DNA of 12,764 nt, taken from positions 1 to 12,764 of the forward strand of contig QMLZ01000065.1 in assembly GCA_003646995.1 (NCBI GenBank), in the 5' to 3' direction. The stretch is from Deltaproteobacteria bacterium (GTDB lineage: Bacteria > Desulfobacterota > DSM-4660 > Desulfatiglandales > Desulfatiglandaceae). Under the pieces are notes generated by a model. It was not told the origin of the DNA. It was given only the letters and a program-made list of their open reading frames with translations, and did not search any database. Below, in pieces: positions 1 to 6,744 of the stretch; within the stretch, counting starts at the first letter, position 1, and each line of letters begins with the position of its first letter. The translations under genes and the position numbers were made by a program.

Positions 1-139
1 AAAAAGAACCTGATCCAAAATAAATCCCCTGACGTTACCGTAGATTTAACTTTCTTATTTACCCTGCCGATTACCCCATATGAGGCATGCCGGAGGTGTT
101 TGAAAACCAGTCCCTAACCTTTAGCAGCAGGAGGCTGAA
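1..139. other. Leader region before the first small ORF
   Basis: No convincing ORF or structured RNA was seen here. The only clear signal is the ribosome binding site AGGAGG at 129-134, five bases before the ATG at 140. No good sigma-70 promoter pair was found, so the promoter may lie left of the window. Confidence 0.4.
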
Positions 140-325
140 ATGAAAAGGGAAAGAGTGATTCGCCTGCCGAGACCCTGGACCAACCAACTACCTAAGCCCA
201 TCAACCGCCCACATTATCACGATCAAAATCACTCCGATTGGAATTGGCTACGGGAAGGGCTCGAAATGTTAGCCCTCTTAGACATTATTGAGTCAATGCA
301 AAAGAAAAAGGCCCATTCACACTAA
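140..325 (+). CDS. Small hypothetical protein, 61 aa
   Basis: I do not recognise this protein. The case for a real gene is a near-perfect ribosome binding site (AGGAGG at 129-134, five-base spacer) and a clean ATG-to-TAA frame. The product is basic at both ends (starts MKRERVIRLPRPW, ends KKKAHSH). Residues 8-25 are rich in proline, histidine and asparagine, and a short amphipathic, helix-like stretch near residues 38-52 (LREGLEMLALLDIIES) follows. It has no signal peptide, no membrane segment and no Cys. It is followed by a terminator-like hairpin and then, 145 bases on, by a methyltransferase gene on the same strand. Function unknown; it could be a small regulatory or adaptor peptide, but nothing in the sequence decides this. 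Confidence 0.5.
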   Translation: MKRERVIRLPRPWTNQLPKPINRPHYHDQNHSDWNWLREGLEMLALLDIIESMQKKKAHSH

Positions 326-342
326 GATCCCTCCTCCTTTCC

Positions 343-360
343 TTCTCCCCATAGGGAGGG
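343..360 (+). terminator. Terminator-like hairpin after the small ORF
   Basis: CTCCC (345-349) pairs with GGGAG (354-358) across a four-base loop, and two wobble pairs extend the stem. It lies 17 bases after the stop at 325. The tail that follows (GTTACAATTATTG) is A/T-rich but not a true T-run, so it would be a weak intrinsic terminator at best. Confidence 0.3.
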
Positions 361-470
361 GTTACAATTATTGCTTTGATCTTCCGCCATACTCGTACAG
401 TTGACAAATCCAAAGAAAAATGGGACCAGAAACATCATAAGAAAGCTGGAATGGGGAGGAATAGATAAAC

Positions 471-1091
471 ATGCCAGTTGACACCGAGCTCTTGGAATCA
501 GTGAAAGGATTCTTGGATCCGGAGGAAGGACAGAGGTTGTATGAGACAGCCCTCGTGGCAAGCCAATTGGGGCCCTGCCTCGAGATTGGAAGCTATTGCG
601 GAAAGTCCACCATCTATATTGGTACTGCCTGCCAGGAAAATGGCTCTGTACTTTTTTCTATAGATCATCACAGGGGCTCAGAGGAGCAACAGCCTGGCCA
701 GCAGTATTTTGATCCTGACCTTTTTGATGAGGGCAGGAATAGAATAGATACCTTTCCTTACTTCATGGATACCATTGAAAAGGCTGGCCTACAGGATACT
801 GTTGTACCAATAGTCTGCAAATCAGCAATTGCTGCGAGGCAGTGGACCACACCGCTTGCCCTTGTTTTCATCGATGGGGGCCATTCTTTCGAAGATGCCT
901 TTACTGACTACAGTGCCTGGGCTCACCATCTGATTCCAGGTGGATATTTACTCATACACGATATCTTTGAAGACCCCAAAAAGGGAGGCCAGGCACCGTT
1001 TGAGGTTTACAAGCTGGCGCTGGCCTCCGGTCTTTTTGAAGAAATGCCCAGGACAAAAACCCTTGGAGTACTGAAGAGGCGTCTATTCTAA
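471..1091 (+). CDS. Class I SAM-dependent methyltransferase (Methyltransf_24-like)
   Basis: A 206-residue single-domain Rossmann methyltransferase, the usual size for this group. It shows the SAM-binding glycine motif (CLEIGSYCGKST, residues 36-47), an acidic residue after strand 2 (SIDHH, D65), the strand-4 motif FIDGGHSFE (133-141) and LLIHDIF (161-167), which follows the PGGYL strand-5 turn. The DGGH motif is typical of Methyltransf_24 proteins and of relatives annotated as O-methyltransferase or cephalosporin hydroxylase-like. A metal-assisted O-methylation is possible, but the substrate cannot be told. ATG 471 is preceded by GGGGAGGA (453-460) with a ten-base spacer, slightly long but acceptable. 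The gene is convergent with the selenoprotein peroxiredoxin gene and overlaps it by four bases (1088-1091). No terminator separates them. Confidence 0.85.
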   Translation: MPVDTELLESVKGFLDPEEGQRLYETALVASQLGPCLEIGSYCGKSTIYIGTACQENGSVLFSIDHHRGSEEQQPGQQYFDPDLFDEGRNRIDTFPYFMDTIEKAGLQDTVVPIVCKSAIAARQWTTPLALVFIDGGHSFEDAFTDYSAWAHHLIPGGYLLIHDIFEDPKKGGQAPFEVYKLALASGLFEEMPRTKTLGVLKRRLF

Positions 1092-1699
1092 AAGGCCTCC
1101 TCCACCTTCCATTCTTTCCATACATTGCCCACCAATTCAGGACCAGGCTTCAAGGTGGTCTTCCCAGGCCTCCAACCTGATGGTGTGGCCTCTGCACCTT
1201 TGGTTTCCCTCACATGCTGGAAGGCTTTGATCTGGCGAATTAGCTCATCAACATTTCGGCCAACAGGAGGAGTAAGAATCTCAAGGGCTTGCACCACACC
1301 GTCAGGGTCAATTATAAACCGCCCCCTAAATTCTACACCTGCCTCTTCATCATAAACGCCATACATCTTGCCTATATTTCCTGCCCCGTCTGAAAGCATG
1401 GGAAAAGGCATGCCGCCTTTCACCATCTTTGCCAATTCGTAATCGTCCCACATCTTGTGAACGAAGTGACTGTCAACACTTACGGCAAGAACCTCGACTC
1501 CCAATCCCTTCAGTTCATTGTACTTGGACGCAACTGCGGCCAATTCAGTGGGTCAAACAAAGGTAAAATCACCTGGGTAAAAACAAAGGACCACCCATTT
1601 ACCCAAGTAGTCAGATAATCTTACCTGGCCAAATTCCCCACCCTGATATGCCGGCGCCTCAAAATCAGGGGCTTTGTGTCCAACCTTAACTCCGCTCAT
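1088..1699 (-). CDS. prxU: Selenocysteine-containing peroxiredoxin (PrxU-type, AhpC/TSA fold), UGA read through at 1553-1555
   Basis: Thiol/selenol peroxidase that reduces H2O2 and organic hydroperoxides; cytoplasmic (no signal peptide). A naive reading gives two ORFs separated by one TGA at 1553-1555. Read through, the protein is 203 aa with a full AhpC/Prx core: [15 protein letters not shown] (5-19), then [25 protein letters not shown]. The TGA is codon 49, exactly the peroxidatic Cys position of the family's FTFVCPTE motif. Downstream come [10 protein letters not shown], the FPMLSD loop and GRFIIDPDG. The canonical C-terminal resolving Cys (CPAxW) is replaced by Thr172 in ATPSGWRPG. Start ATG 1699 has a near-ideal Shine-Dalgarno, AAGGAGGT (1704-1711), and gives the usual family length; an in-frame ATG at 1810 also has a good one. 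Last gene of the perR-katG(pseudo)-prxU series. The symbol follows the known Sec peroxiredoxin; the alternative is a Cys-to-stop mutation. Confidence 0.85.
1524..1543 (-). promoter_or_regulatory. Predicted bacterial SECIS element of prxU
   Basis: On the mRNA strand, UUGG-C-CGC pairs with GCG-U-CCAA: seven base pairs with one C/U mismatch, closing an AGUU tetraloop. The loop starts 17 nt after the last base of the UGA (1553-1555). This meets the published bacterial SECIS rules: apical loop roughly 16-37 nt from the UGA, a short stem, and a G in the first two loop positions. The stem lies in the coding region for ELAAVASK, as bacterial SECIS elements do. SelB is the expected binder. Pairing was worked out by hand. 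Confidence 0.7.
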
Positions 1700-1810
1700 T
1701 GCTACCTCCTTCTCCCCAGCAGTTGATTCGGACTCCTTTGGTTTTTCTTGCGGTGACCCATCTACCTTCGCCCCGGTGGGCTTACCGCAACCGATTTTGA
1801 GTTTTTTCAT
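1700..1810 (-). other. In-frame 37-codon N-terminal extension or alternative start of prxU
   Basis: ATG 1810 ([15 protein letters not shown]...) is in frame with the peroxiredoxin and open throughout. It has its own strong Shine-Dalgarno, AAAGGAGGGG (1816-1825), with a five-base spacer. The extension is hydrophilic, rich in Lys, Glu, Ser and Gly, and holds one Cys (residue 8 of the extension). Its last codons KEVA are encoded by the Shine-Dalgarno of the 1699 start. Either two forms (203 and 240 aa) are made, or one start is vestigial. No known domain is recognisable in it. Confidence 0.45.
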
Positions 1811-1889
1811 TAATACCCCTCCTTTCCAATCCAGACGTTTCCATAAATGTCTACTACTCGGCTTGGCAACACCAAATTCATAGGATTTT

Positions 1890-2682
<793 letters not shown>

Positions 2683-3126
2683 TTATTTATTCTGGCAATC
2701 GGGACAGATCCCAAAAAAGTCTACCCGGTGATTCAGAATACGAAATCCTGTTTTTTCAGAGACCTCTCCACTCAATCTTTCGATGCCCCTCAGATCAGGA
2801 TCTATAATCTTCTTGCATCTTACACAGATTACGTGAGGGTGAGGATATGGCTTGTTCCCATCGTAGCGATTGCTTCCCTCAGGGAAACCCAATTCCAGGA
2901 CCTCACCTAGTTCTTTGAGCAAGGACACTGTCTTGTAAACGGTGGCCAAACTTGTCGTAGGAAAATCTTTCCTCACCTTCTCATATATTCCTTCTACACT
3001 AGGGTGCCCTTTGCTCTCAGCCAGTATTTTAACCACTGCCAGTCGTTGGGGAGTAATTCGAAACTTCCGCTCTCTCAGCTTTTGTAGCATGGTTTCCAGT
3101 CTTTCAGTGGAATCAGTCATGGACAT
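2683..3126 (-). CDS. perR: Fur-family peroxide-responsive repressor, PerR-like
   Basis: A 147-residue metalloregulator, normal length. Residues 20-75 form the winged helix (RITPQRLAVVKIL, then the recognition-helix region TTSLATVYKTVSLL). The metal ligands match B. subtilis PerR one for one: H41 (GHPS), D89 (NRYD), H96 and H98 (PHPHVIC) and D109 (KIIDPD). Asp rather than Glu at the last position is the residue linked to peroxide sensing, as opposed to iron-only Fur behaviour. Two CxxC pairs (C101/C104 and C141/C144) form the structural zinc site. Bound as Fe-PerR it would repress peroxide genes; H2O2 oxidises the His ligands and releases DNA. It lies directly upstream of katG(pseudo) and prxU on the same strand. 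ATG 3126 is chosen although its ribosome binding site is weak; an in-frame TTG at 3171 lies inside the predicted promoter and is unlikely. Confidence 0.85.
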   Translation of the reverse strand: MSMTDSTERLETMLQKLRERKFRITPQRLAVVKILAESKGHPSVEGIYEKVRKDFPTTSLATVYKTVSLLKELGEVLELGFPEGSNRYDGNKPYPHPHVICVRCKKIIDPDLRGIERLSGEVSEKTGFRILNHRVDFFGICPDCQNK

Positions 3127-3167
3127 AATCGTTTCTGGCTGCTTTAGATCGATGTAAGTGTTAGTTG

Positions 3168-3196
3168 ACAATAATTTTCCAAAAATAATAAGTCAA
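3168..3196 (-). promoter_or_regulatory. perR promoter with overlapping operator-like palindromes
   Basis: On the minus strand, TTGACT (3191-3196), a 17-base spacer and TATTGT (3168-3173) form a good sigma-70 promoter, placing the transcript start about 35 bases before ATG 3126. Between them lies an imperfect palindrome, ATAATTTTCCAAAAATAAT (3171-3189 as written on the plus strand). A separate inverted repeat, GTTGAC (3164-3169) and GTCAAC (3192-3197), overlaps both promoter boxes. A/T-rich palindromes covering the promoter suit autoregulation by PerR, which is common in the family. Confidence 0.55.
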
Positions 3197-3317
3197 CAAA
3201 AATTTCGTTGATTTTTCATAATGGCAACACGAGCCAAAGGCTCCTTCTTTGAAACCTACCCAAAATCAATGTTTTCCATGCAAAAAGAAAACAGGGCTCT
3301 TGAAGTTCTCTGCCAAA

Positions 3318-3345
3318 TTGATTAGGCTTCTCGCTGCGCTAAAAT
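3318..3345 (+). promoter_or_regulatory. Candidate promoter for the radical SAM gene
   Basis: TTGATT (3318-3323), a 16-base spacer and TAAAAT (3340-3345). The -10 box matches five of six consensus bases and the -35 box four of six. Transcription would begin about 15 bases before the ATG at 3368, leaving a very short leader with no clear ribosome binding site. Confidence 0.4.
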
Positions 3346-3367
3346 CATAAGACAAGACCTGATCCAT

Positions 3368-4948
3368 ATGAAAGCCCTTTTGGTAAACCCCTATTATCCT
3401 ATATCAGAGACCCCTTCCCCTCCCTTGGGCCTGGCCTATCTAGCTGGAGCACTGGAAAAGGCAGGCGTAGAGGTAAAGATCCTGGATTTCGTAGTATATC
3501 CTTACACGAGGCACGTCTTGGAAGCTTCCCTCAGTGAGTTCGCCCCTCAAATCCTTGCCGTGACGTCGGTCACGATGACCTTCAATCATGCAATAGAAAT
3601 AATAAAGGATGCAAAGACCATCAACCCAGATTTGCTGACAGTCATGGGTGGGCCTCACGTCACGTTTCGGGCAAGGGAGACGCTGGAACAGTTCCCTGAG
3701 CTCGACATAATTGTTAGAGGAGAAGGGGAAAAGGCCATTGTTGCCATAGCAGGGGAACTGGGTGGTAATGGAAGATGGGAAAACGTGCCCTCAATTGTGT
3801 TCCGGGAGGACTGCGGTCTTCGAAGCACTTCAGATAACATTCCTGTGGATATGAACTATCTTCCAATGCCTTCAAGGCATCTGCTTGCACTGGGTCGCTA
3901 TAAGGCTCTAGGAATGCCCATAACCATGACCACCAGCAGGGGATGCCCTTACAGGTGCATTTTCTGCGTAGGCCGGAAAATGGGCAGCGGCAAGGTGAGA
4001 TTTAGGAATCCTGCTGATGTGGCTCAGGAATTCGAAACACTGGCCTCCCTAGACTTTCCTCAAATAAACATTGCCGATGATCTATTTACTGCCAATCGAG
4101 GGCATTGTCTCTCAACGTGCCAGCAAATAACTGAGAGAGGAGTCAGGGCTGCGTGGGCGGCCTTTGCAAGGGTGGATAGTATTGCTCCTTCCCTTCTCAA
4201 AGCCATGAAAAACGCTGGATGCCATACCATGAGCTTTGGAGTGGAATCAGCTGATCCACAAATACTTAAGACCGTGAAAAAGGGAATAACTTTGGAACAA
4301 GTATTATCTGCGGTCAAAATGTGTGTGGACGCAGGGATAACCCCACATGCGTCCTTTATTCTGGGCCTGCCCGGAGAGACAGCTTCCACCATCAAAAAGA
4401 CCACTGAGTTTGCTGAAAGACTAAAAAACATGGGAGCCTCTTACGGATTTCATTTACTGGCTCCTTTTCCGGGGACAGAAGTCAGGGAAAGAGCCGAAGA
4501 GTTAGGCATACGCATACTTACGAATGATTGGACCCAGTATCATGCCAACCGTGCAATAGTGGAGACGCCAGGAGCTACCAAAGAGATGATGGATTCCGTG
4601 GTGGAGCGGTGGGAAAAAAAGTTCATGGAATGGCTGGGATATCTTGAAAAAAATATCCAGTCCAATACCGCAAGTAAAGATGAACTGTGGCAATATAAGA
4701 AACTAAGATATTGTTCCATAATATATGAATTGATGATGAGTTCAGCTTTAGAGAAAAACGGCATGGTTCACGGGATCAGGAACAAGGTCGAAGGTGTGCA
4801 AAAGCTTGCCGAACAGCTCGGCGGCCGAATTCCCTTTGGAAGTGGCGAAATTTTAGAGGCGCTTGACTTTGCAGCTGACCAGGGAACACTTACTTGCGAA
4901 GAAAAGAATGGTGCCCTGAAATGGAAATGGAAAAATACGCTTCCTTAG
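3368..4948 (+). CDS. B12-binding-type radical SAM protein
   Basis: A 526-residue protein with the two-domain layout of cobalamin-binding (class B-like) radical SAM enzymes. Residues 1-135 form a Rossmann B12-binding-type domain (MKALLVNPYYP, PPLGLAYLAGALEKAG, VMGGPHVTF, IIVRGEGE). The classic DxHxxG base-off motif is absent, so cobalamin binding is not assured. Residues 185-400 form the radical SAM barrel: the cluster motif CPYRCIFC (C193, C197, C200), NIADDLF, then FGVESADPQIL and FILGLPGET, typical of Elp3-like radical SAM proteins. The C-terminal 120 residues are helical and unassigned. Relatives methylate unactivated carbons or rearrange lipids and natural products; the substrate is unknown. 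It is transcribed alone, divergent from perR and convergent with the toroid gene. No strong ribosome binding site precedes ATG 3368. Confidence 0.85.
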   Translation: MKALLVNPYYPISETPSPPLGLAYLAGALEKAGVEVKILDFVVYPYTRHVLEASLSEFAPQILAVTSVTMTFNHAIEIIKDAKTINPDLLTVMGGPHVTFRARETLEQFPELDIIVRGEGEKAIVAIAGELGGNGRWENVPSIVFREDCGLRSTSDNIPVDMNYLPMPSRHLLALGRYKALGMPITMTTSRGCPYRCIFCVGRKMGSGKVRFRNPADVAQEFETLASLDFPQINIADDLFTANRGHCLSTCQQITERGVRAAWAAFARVDSIAPSLLKAMKNAGCHTMSFGVESADPQILKTVKKGITLEQVLSAVKMCVDAGITPHASFILGLPGETASTIKKTTEFAERLKNMGASYGFHLLAPFPGTEVRERAEELGIRILTNDWTQYHANRAIVETPGATKEMMDSVVERWEKKFMEWLGYLEKNIQSNTASKDELWQYKKLRYCSIIYELMMSSALEKNGMVHGIRNKVEGVQKLAEQLGGRIPFGSGEILEALDFAADQGTLTCEEKNGALKWKWKNTLP

Positions 4949-4997
4949 ATCCCATGTGTTAATCCGAAACCAGGGATGGCGGGTTGTCCCTATCCTG

Positions 4998-6032
4998 CTA
5001 CTCTTGGTCCCAAAAAGAATGACTAAAGATTTCCGAAGCCGGAGTGATATGATACAGCATATCTGCTGCAAGAAGGGTTGATGCCGCGGTCCATGTAGTC
5101 TTCTCTTTTGTGAATATGCGGCAGTCAGGCAGGGTGAAACCAGTCCAGTATGCACCGTTTTTATACCTCATGTTACCTATCCAGCCGAATACCTCTTCGG
5201 CTAAATCGCGCAACCCCCCGGCTGCAAGGGCTATGACCAGCTCAGATGTTTCAGCCAGTGTAATCCATGGCCTATCACATACGCATCGGACCCCCGTGCC
5301 TTCTATTATAAACGTATCCCAGCCCTTCTCCAGCCTTTGCCTCCCCGCTTCTCCCCTTAAAACCGCACAAAGGACCGGGTAGTACCAATCCATTGCATAC
5401 CTGCGGGTAGAAGGGTCAAATAAATCTTCCCTCGATGAAATAGCATCTTTAAGCCTGCACCTTAAATCACGCCAATTCATTCTGTGCTCTCCCATAAGCT
5501 CGCCCAGCCTTATGGCACATCCCAAGCTGAGATAAATGGAACAGCATCCGGTTAACAGTGCCTTCTTATCAACAGAGCCGTCAACATTGCGCGCCCAATA
5601 AATCTGGCCCTCGGGTCCCTGTAGCCCAACGACAAAATCAACAGCCCTTACAACAGTGGGCCAAATCCTCTCCACGAACGCCACATCCCCCGTGGCCATA
5701 AAGTAGTGTAAAAGACCTGTTGCAATATAGGCCGTCGCATTGGCGTCTTTATACCATCCCCTTCGGGGTTTTCCTCTCCACAGCGAGGAACACCAACTTC
5801 CATCGGGCAACTGTTTTTCCACACACCAGAGGTATGCCTTCTTAGCCTCTTCAGTATAACCTCCAACAGTTAGGCCCATGGCACTTTCTACATGATCCCA
5901 TATGTCGGTTTTCCCCCACCGTGACCATGGAATTTCCCCATCTTTGCGTTGAACCCCAGCAATGTAATCAGCCGCCGTCAGCAGCTCTTTTACCAGAACA
6001 CTCCTAGGCCTGGATACCTTAAGAACAGACAT
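4998..6032 (-). CDS. Alpha/alpha-toroid protein, prenyltransferase/terpene-cyclase-like
   Basis: A 344-residue protein with repeated short motifs of the Q-x-x-[D/E]-G-x-x-W kind at loops between helices: QRKDGEIPW (28-36), QLPDGSW (74-80), QGPEGQIYW (138-146) and RYKNGAYW (289-296). These resemble the QW repeats of squalene-cyclase and prenyltransferase beta-subunit toroids, and also six-hairpin glycosidase loops. The DxDD or DCTAE catalytic motifs of true cyclases are missing, so no reaction is assigned. Other conserved-looking stretches are DWYYPVLCAVLRGEA (215-229), CDRPWITLAETSELV (252-266) and KTTWTAAS (311-318). It has no signal peptide. ATG 6032 is preferred to ATG 6038 because AAGGA lies five bases upstream. 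It overlaps the methyltransferase gene by 14 bases, implying translational coupling. Databases often label such proteins prenyltransferase; the role here may be in glycan or glycolipid assembly with its two neighbours. Confidence 0.7.
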   Translation of the reverse strand: MSVLKVSRPRSVLVKELLTAADYIAGVQRKDGEIPWSRWGKTDIWDHVESAMGLTVGGYTEEAKKAYLWCVEKQLPDGSWCSSLWRGKPRRGWYKDANATAYIATGLLHYFMATGDVAFVERIWPTVVRAVDFVVGLQGPEGQIYWARNVDGSVDKKALLTGCCSIYLSLGCAIRLGELMGEHRMNWRDLRCRLKDAISSREDLFDPSTRRYAMDWYYPVLCAVLRGEAGRQRLEKGWDTFIIEGTGVRCVCDRPWITLAETSELVIALAAGGLRDLAEEVFGWIGNMRYKNGAYWTGFTLPDCRIFTKEKTTWTAASTLLAADMLYHITPASEIFSHSFWDQE

Positions 6033-6744
6033 CTCCATCCTTTCTGAAATACATTACAATACTTTTGCCCATTACAGGGGTCAATAACGAGTCGAGCAGG
6101 CGAGTGATTCTCGGCTTTTTCATTATGTCCCATACCAGCAAGTTGTGATAAAGATCGACCAGCCTTGTTCTCCCATTATCAGCACCAACAAGGCACTTGA
6201 GCCACCAATATGGAGTATGCAGACCGTGAGCGAAGTGAGTCGCCCAGTGGGTTAATCCCTTTTTTTCCACAGCTGCCTTCAAATCATTCTTCGTGTATAT
6301 CCTCAGGTGTCCGCCGCTTTCACTATGGTAGGTACTGGACAGTTTCCAGCAAATTCTTTCGGGAAAGCTCCTAGGTACACTTATCGCCAAGTCTCCGCAC
6401 GGTTTCAACACCCTAGCCAACTCTCCCAAGGCCCTTGAGGCATTTGCTACATGCTCAAGTACCTCTGAACAAATGACCAGGTCGAACGACATATCCTCAA
6501 AAGGTAAGGAGCAAATGTCAGAGACAATAAATTCACACCACCTTGCCTTGAAGGTGTTAAACTCTTTTTCTAATTCAAGCTTTCGGTGCGCCTCCATCAA
6601 GCCATCGTGATTGATATCAACACCAACCACAAGGACTCCTTCGAACCGGGAAACCGCGCAACTATGCCGCCCAGTACCGCATCCTACGTCAAGAACTTTC
6701 TTTCCCGGCTCAATTTTGAGTCTGTTGAGGTCTATGGTGATCAC
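6019..6744 (-). CDS. Class I SAM-dependent methyltransferase (Methyltransf_11-like)
   Basis: A 241-residue Rossmann methyltransferase. It shows motif I VLDVGCGTG (17-25), the strand-2 acidic residue GVDIN (D43), a motif near IVSDICSLPFED (73-84), FDLVICSEVLEHV (87-99, motif II region) and ARVLKPCGDLAISVP (110-124, motif III region). The EVLEH and LKPCGDL pattern is that of small-molecule, quinone or sugar methyltransferases. The C-terminal 90 residues, rich in Trp, His and Tyr, probably make the substrate lid. The start is GTG 6744, with GGGAG about seven bases upstream. It overlaps the end of the glycosyltransferase gene by 35 bases and the start of the toroid gene by 14, so the three are very likely one translationally coupled operon acting on one product. 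Confidence 0.85.
   Translation of the reverse strand: MITIDLNRLKIEPGKKVLDVGCGTGRHSCAVSRFEGVLVVGVDINHDGLMEAHRKLELEKEFNTFKARWCEFIVSDICSLPFEDMSFDLVICSEVLEHVANASRALGELARVLKPCGDLAISVPRSFPERICWKLSSTYHSESGGHLRIYTKNDLKAAVEKKGLTHWATHFAHGLHTPYWWLKCLVGADNGRTRLVDLYHNLLVWDIMKKPRITRLLDSLLTPVMGKSIVMYFRKDGDVCS

Noticed and set aside
401..406. TTGACA as a -35 box for the methyltransferase gene
   Set aside because: No acceptable -10 box lies 15-19 bases downstream.
1555..1573. Alternative SECIS stem ACTG/CAGT close to the UGA (1533-1549)
   Set aside because: Its loop would lie only 7 nt after the UGA, too near for the known bacterial SECIS geometry. The 1524-1543 hairpin is longer and correctly placed.
3127..3171. 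TTG 3171 as the perR start
   Set aside because: It falls within the predicted promoter, and the added residues do not look like Fur-family N-terminus.
4962..4985. Hairpin AGGGA/TCCCT between the radical SAM and toroid genes as a bidirectional terminator
   Set aside because: Only five pairs with a ten-base loop and no T-run on either side.
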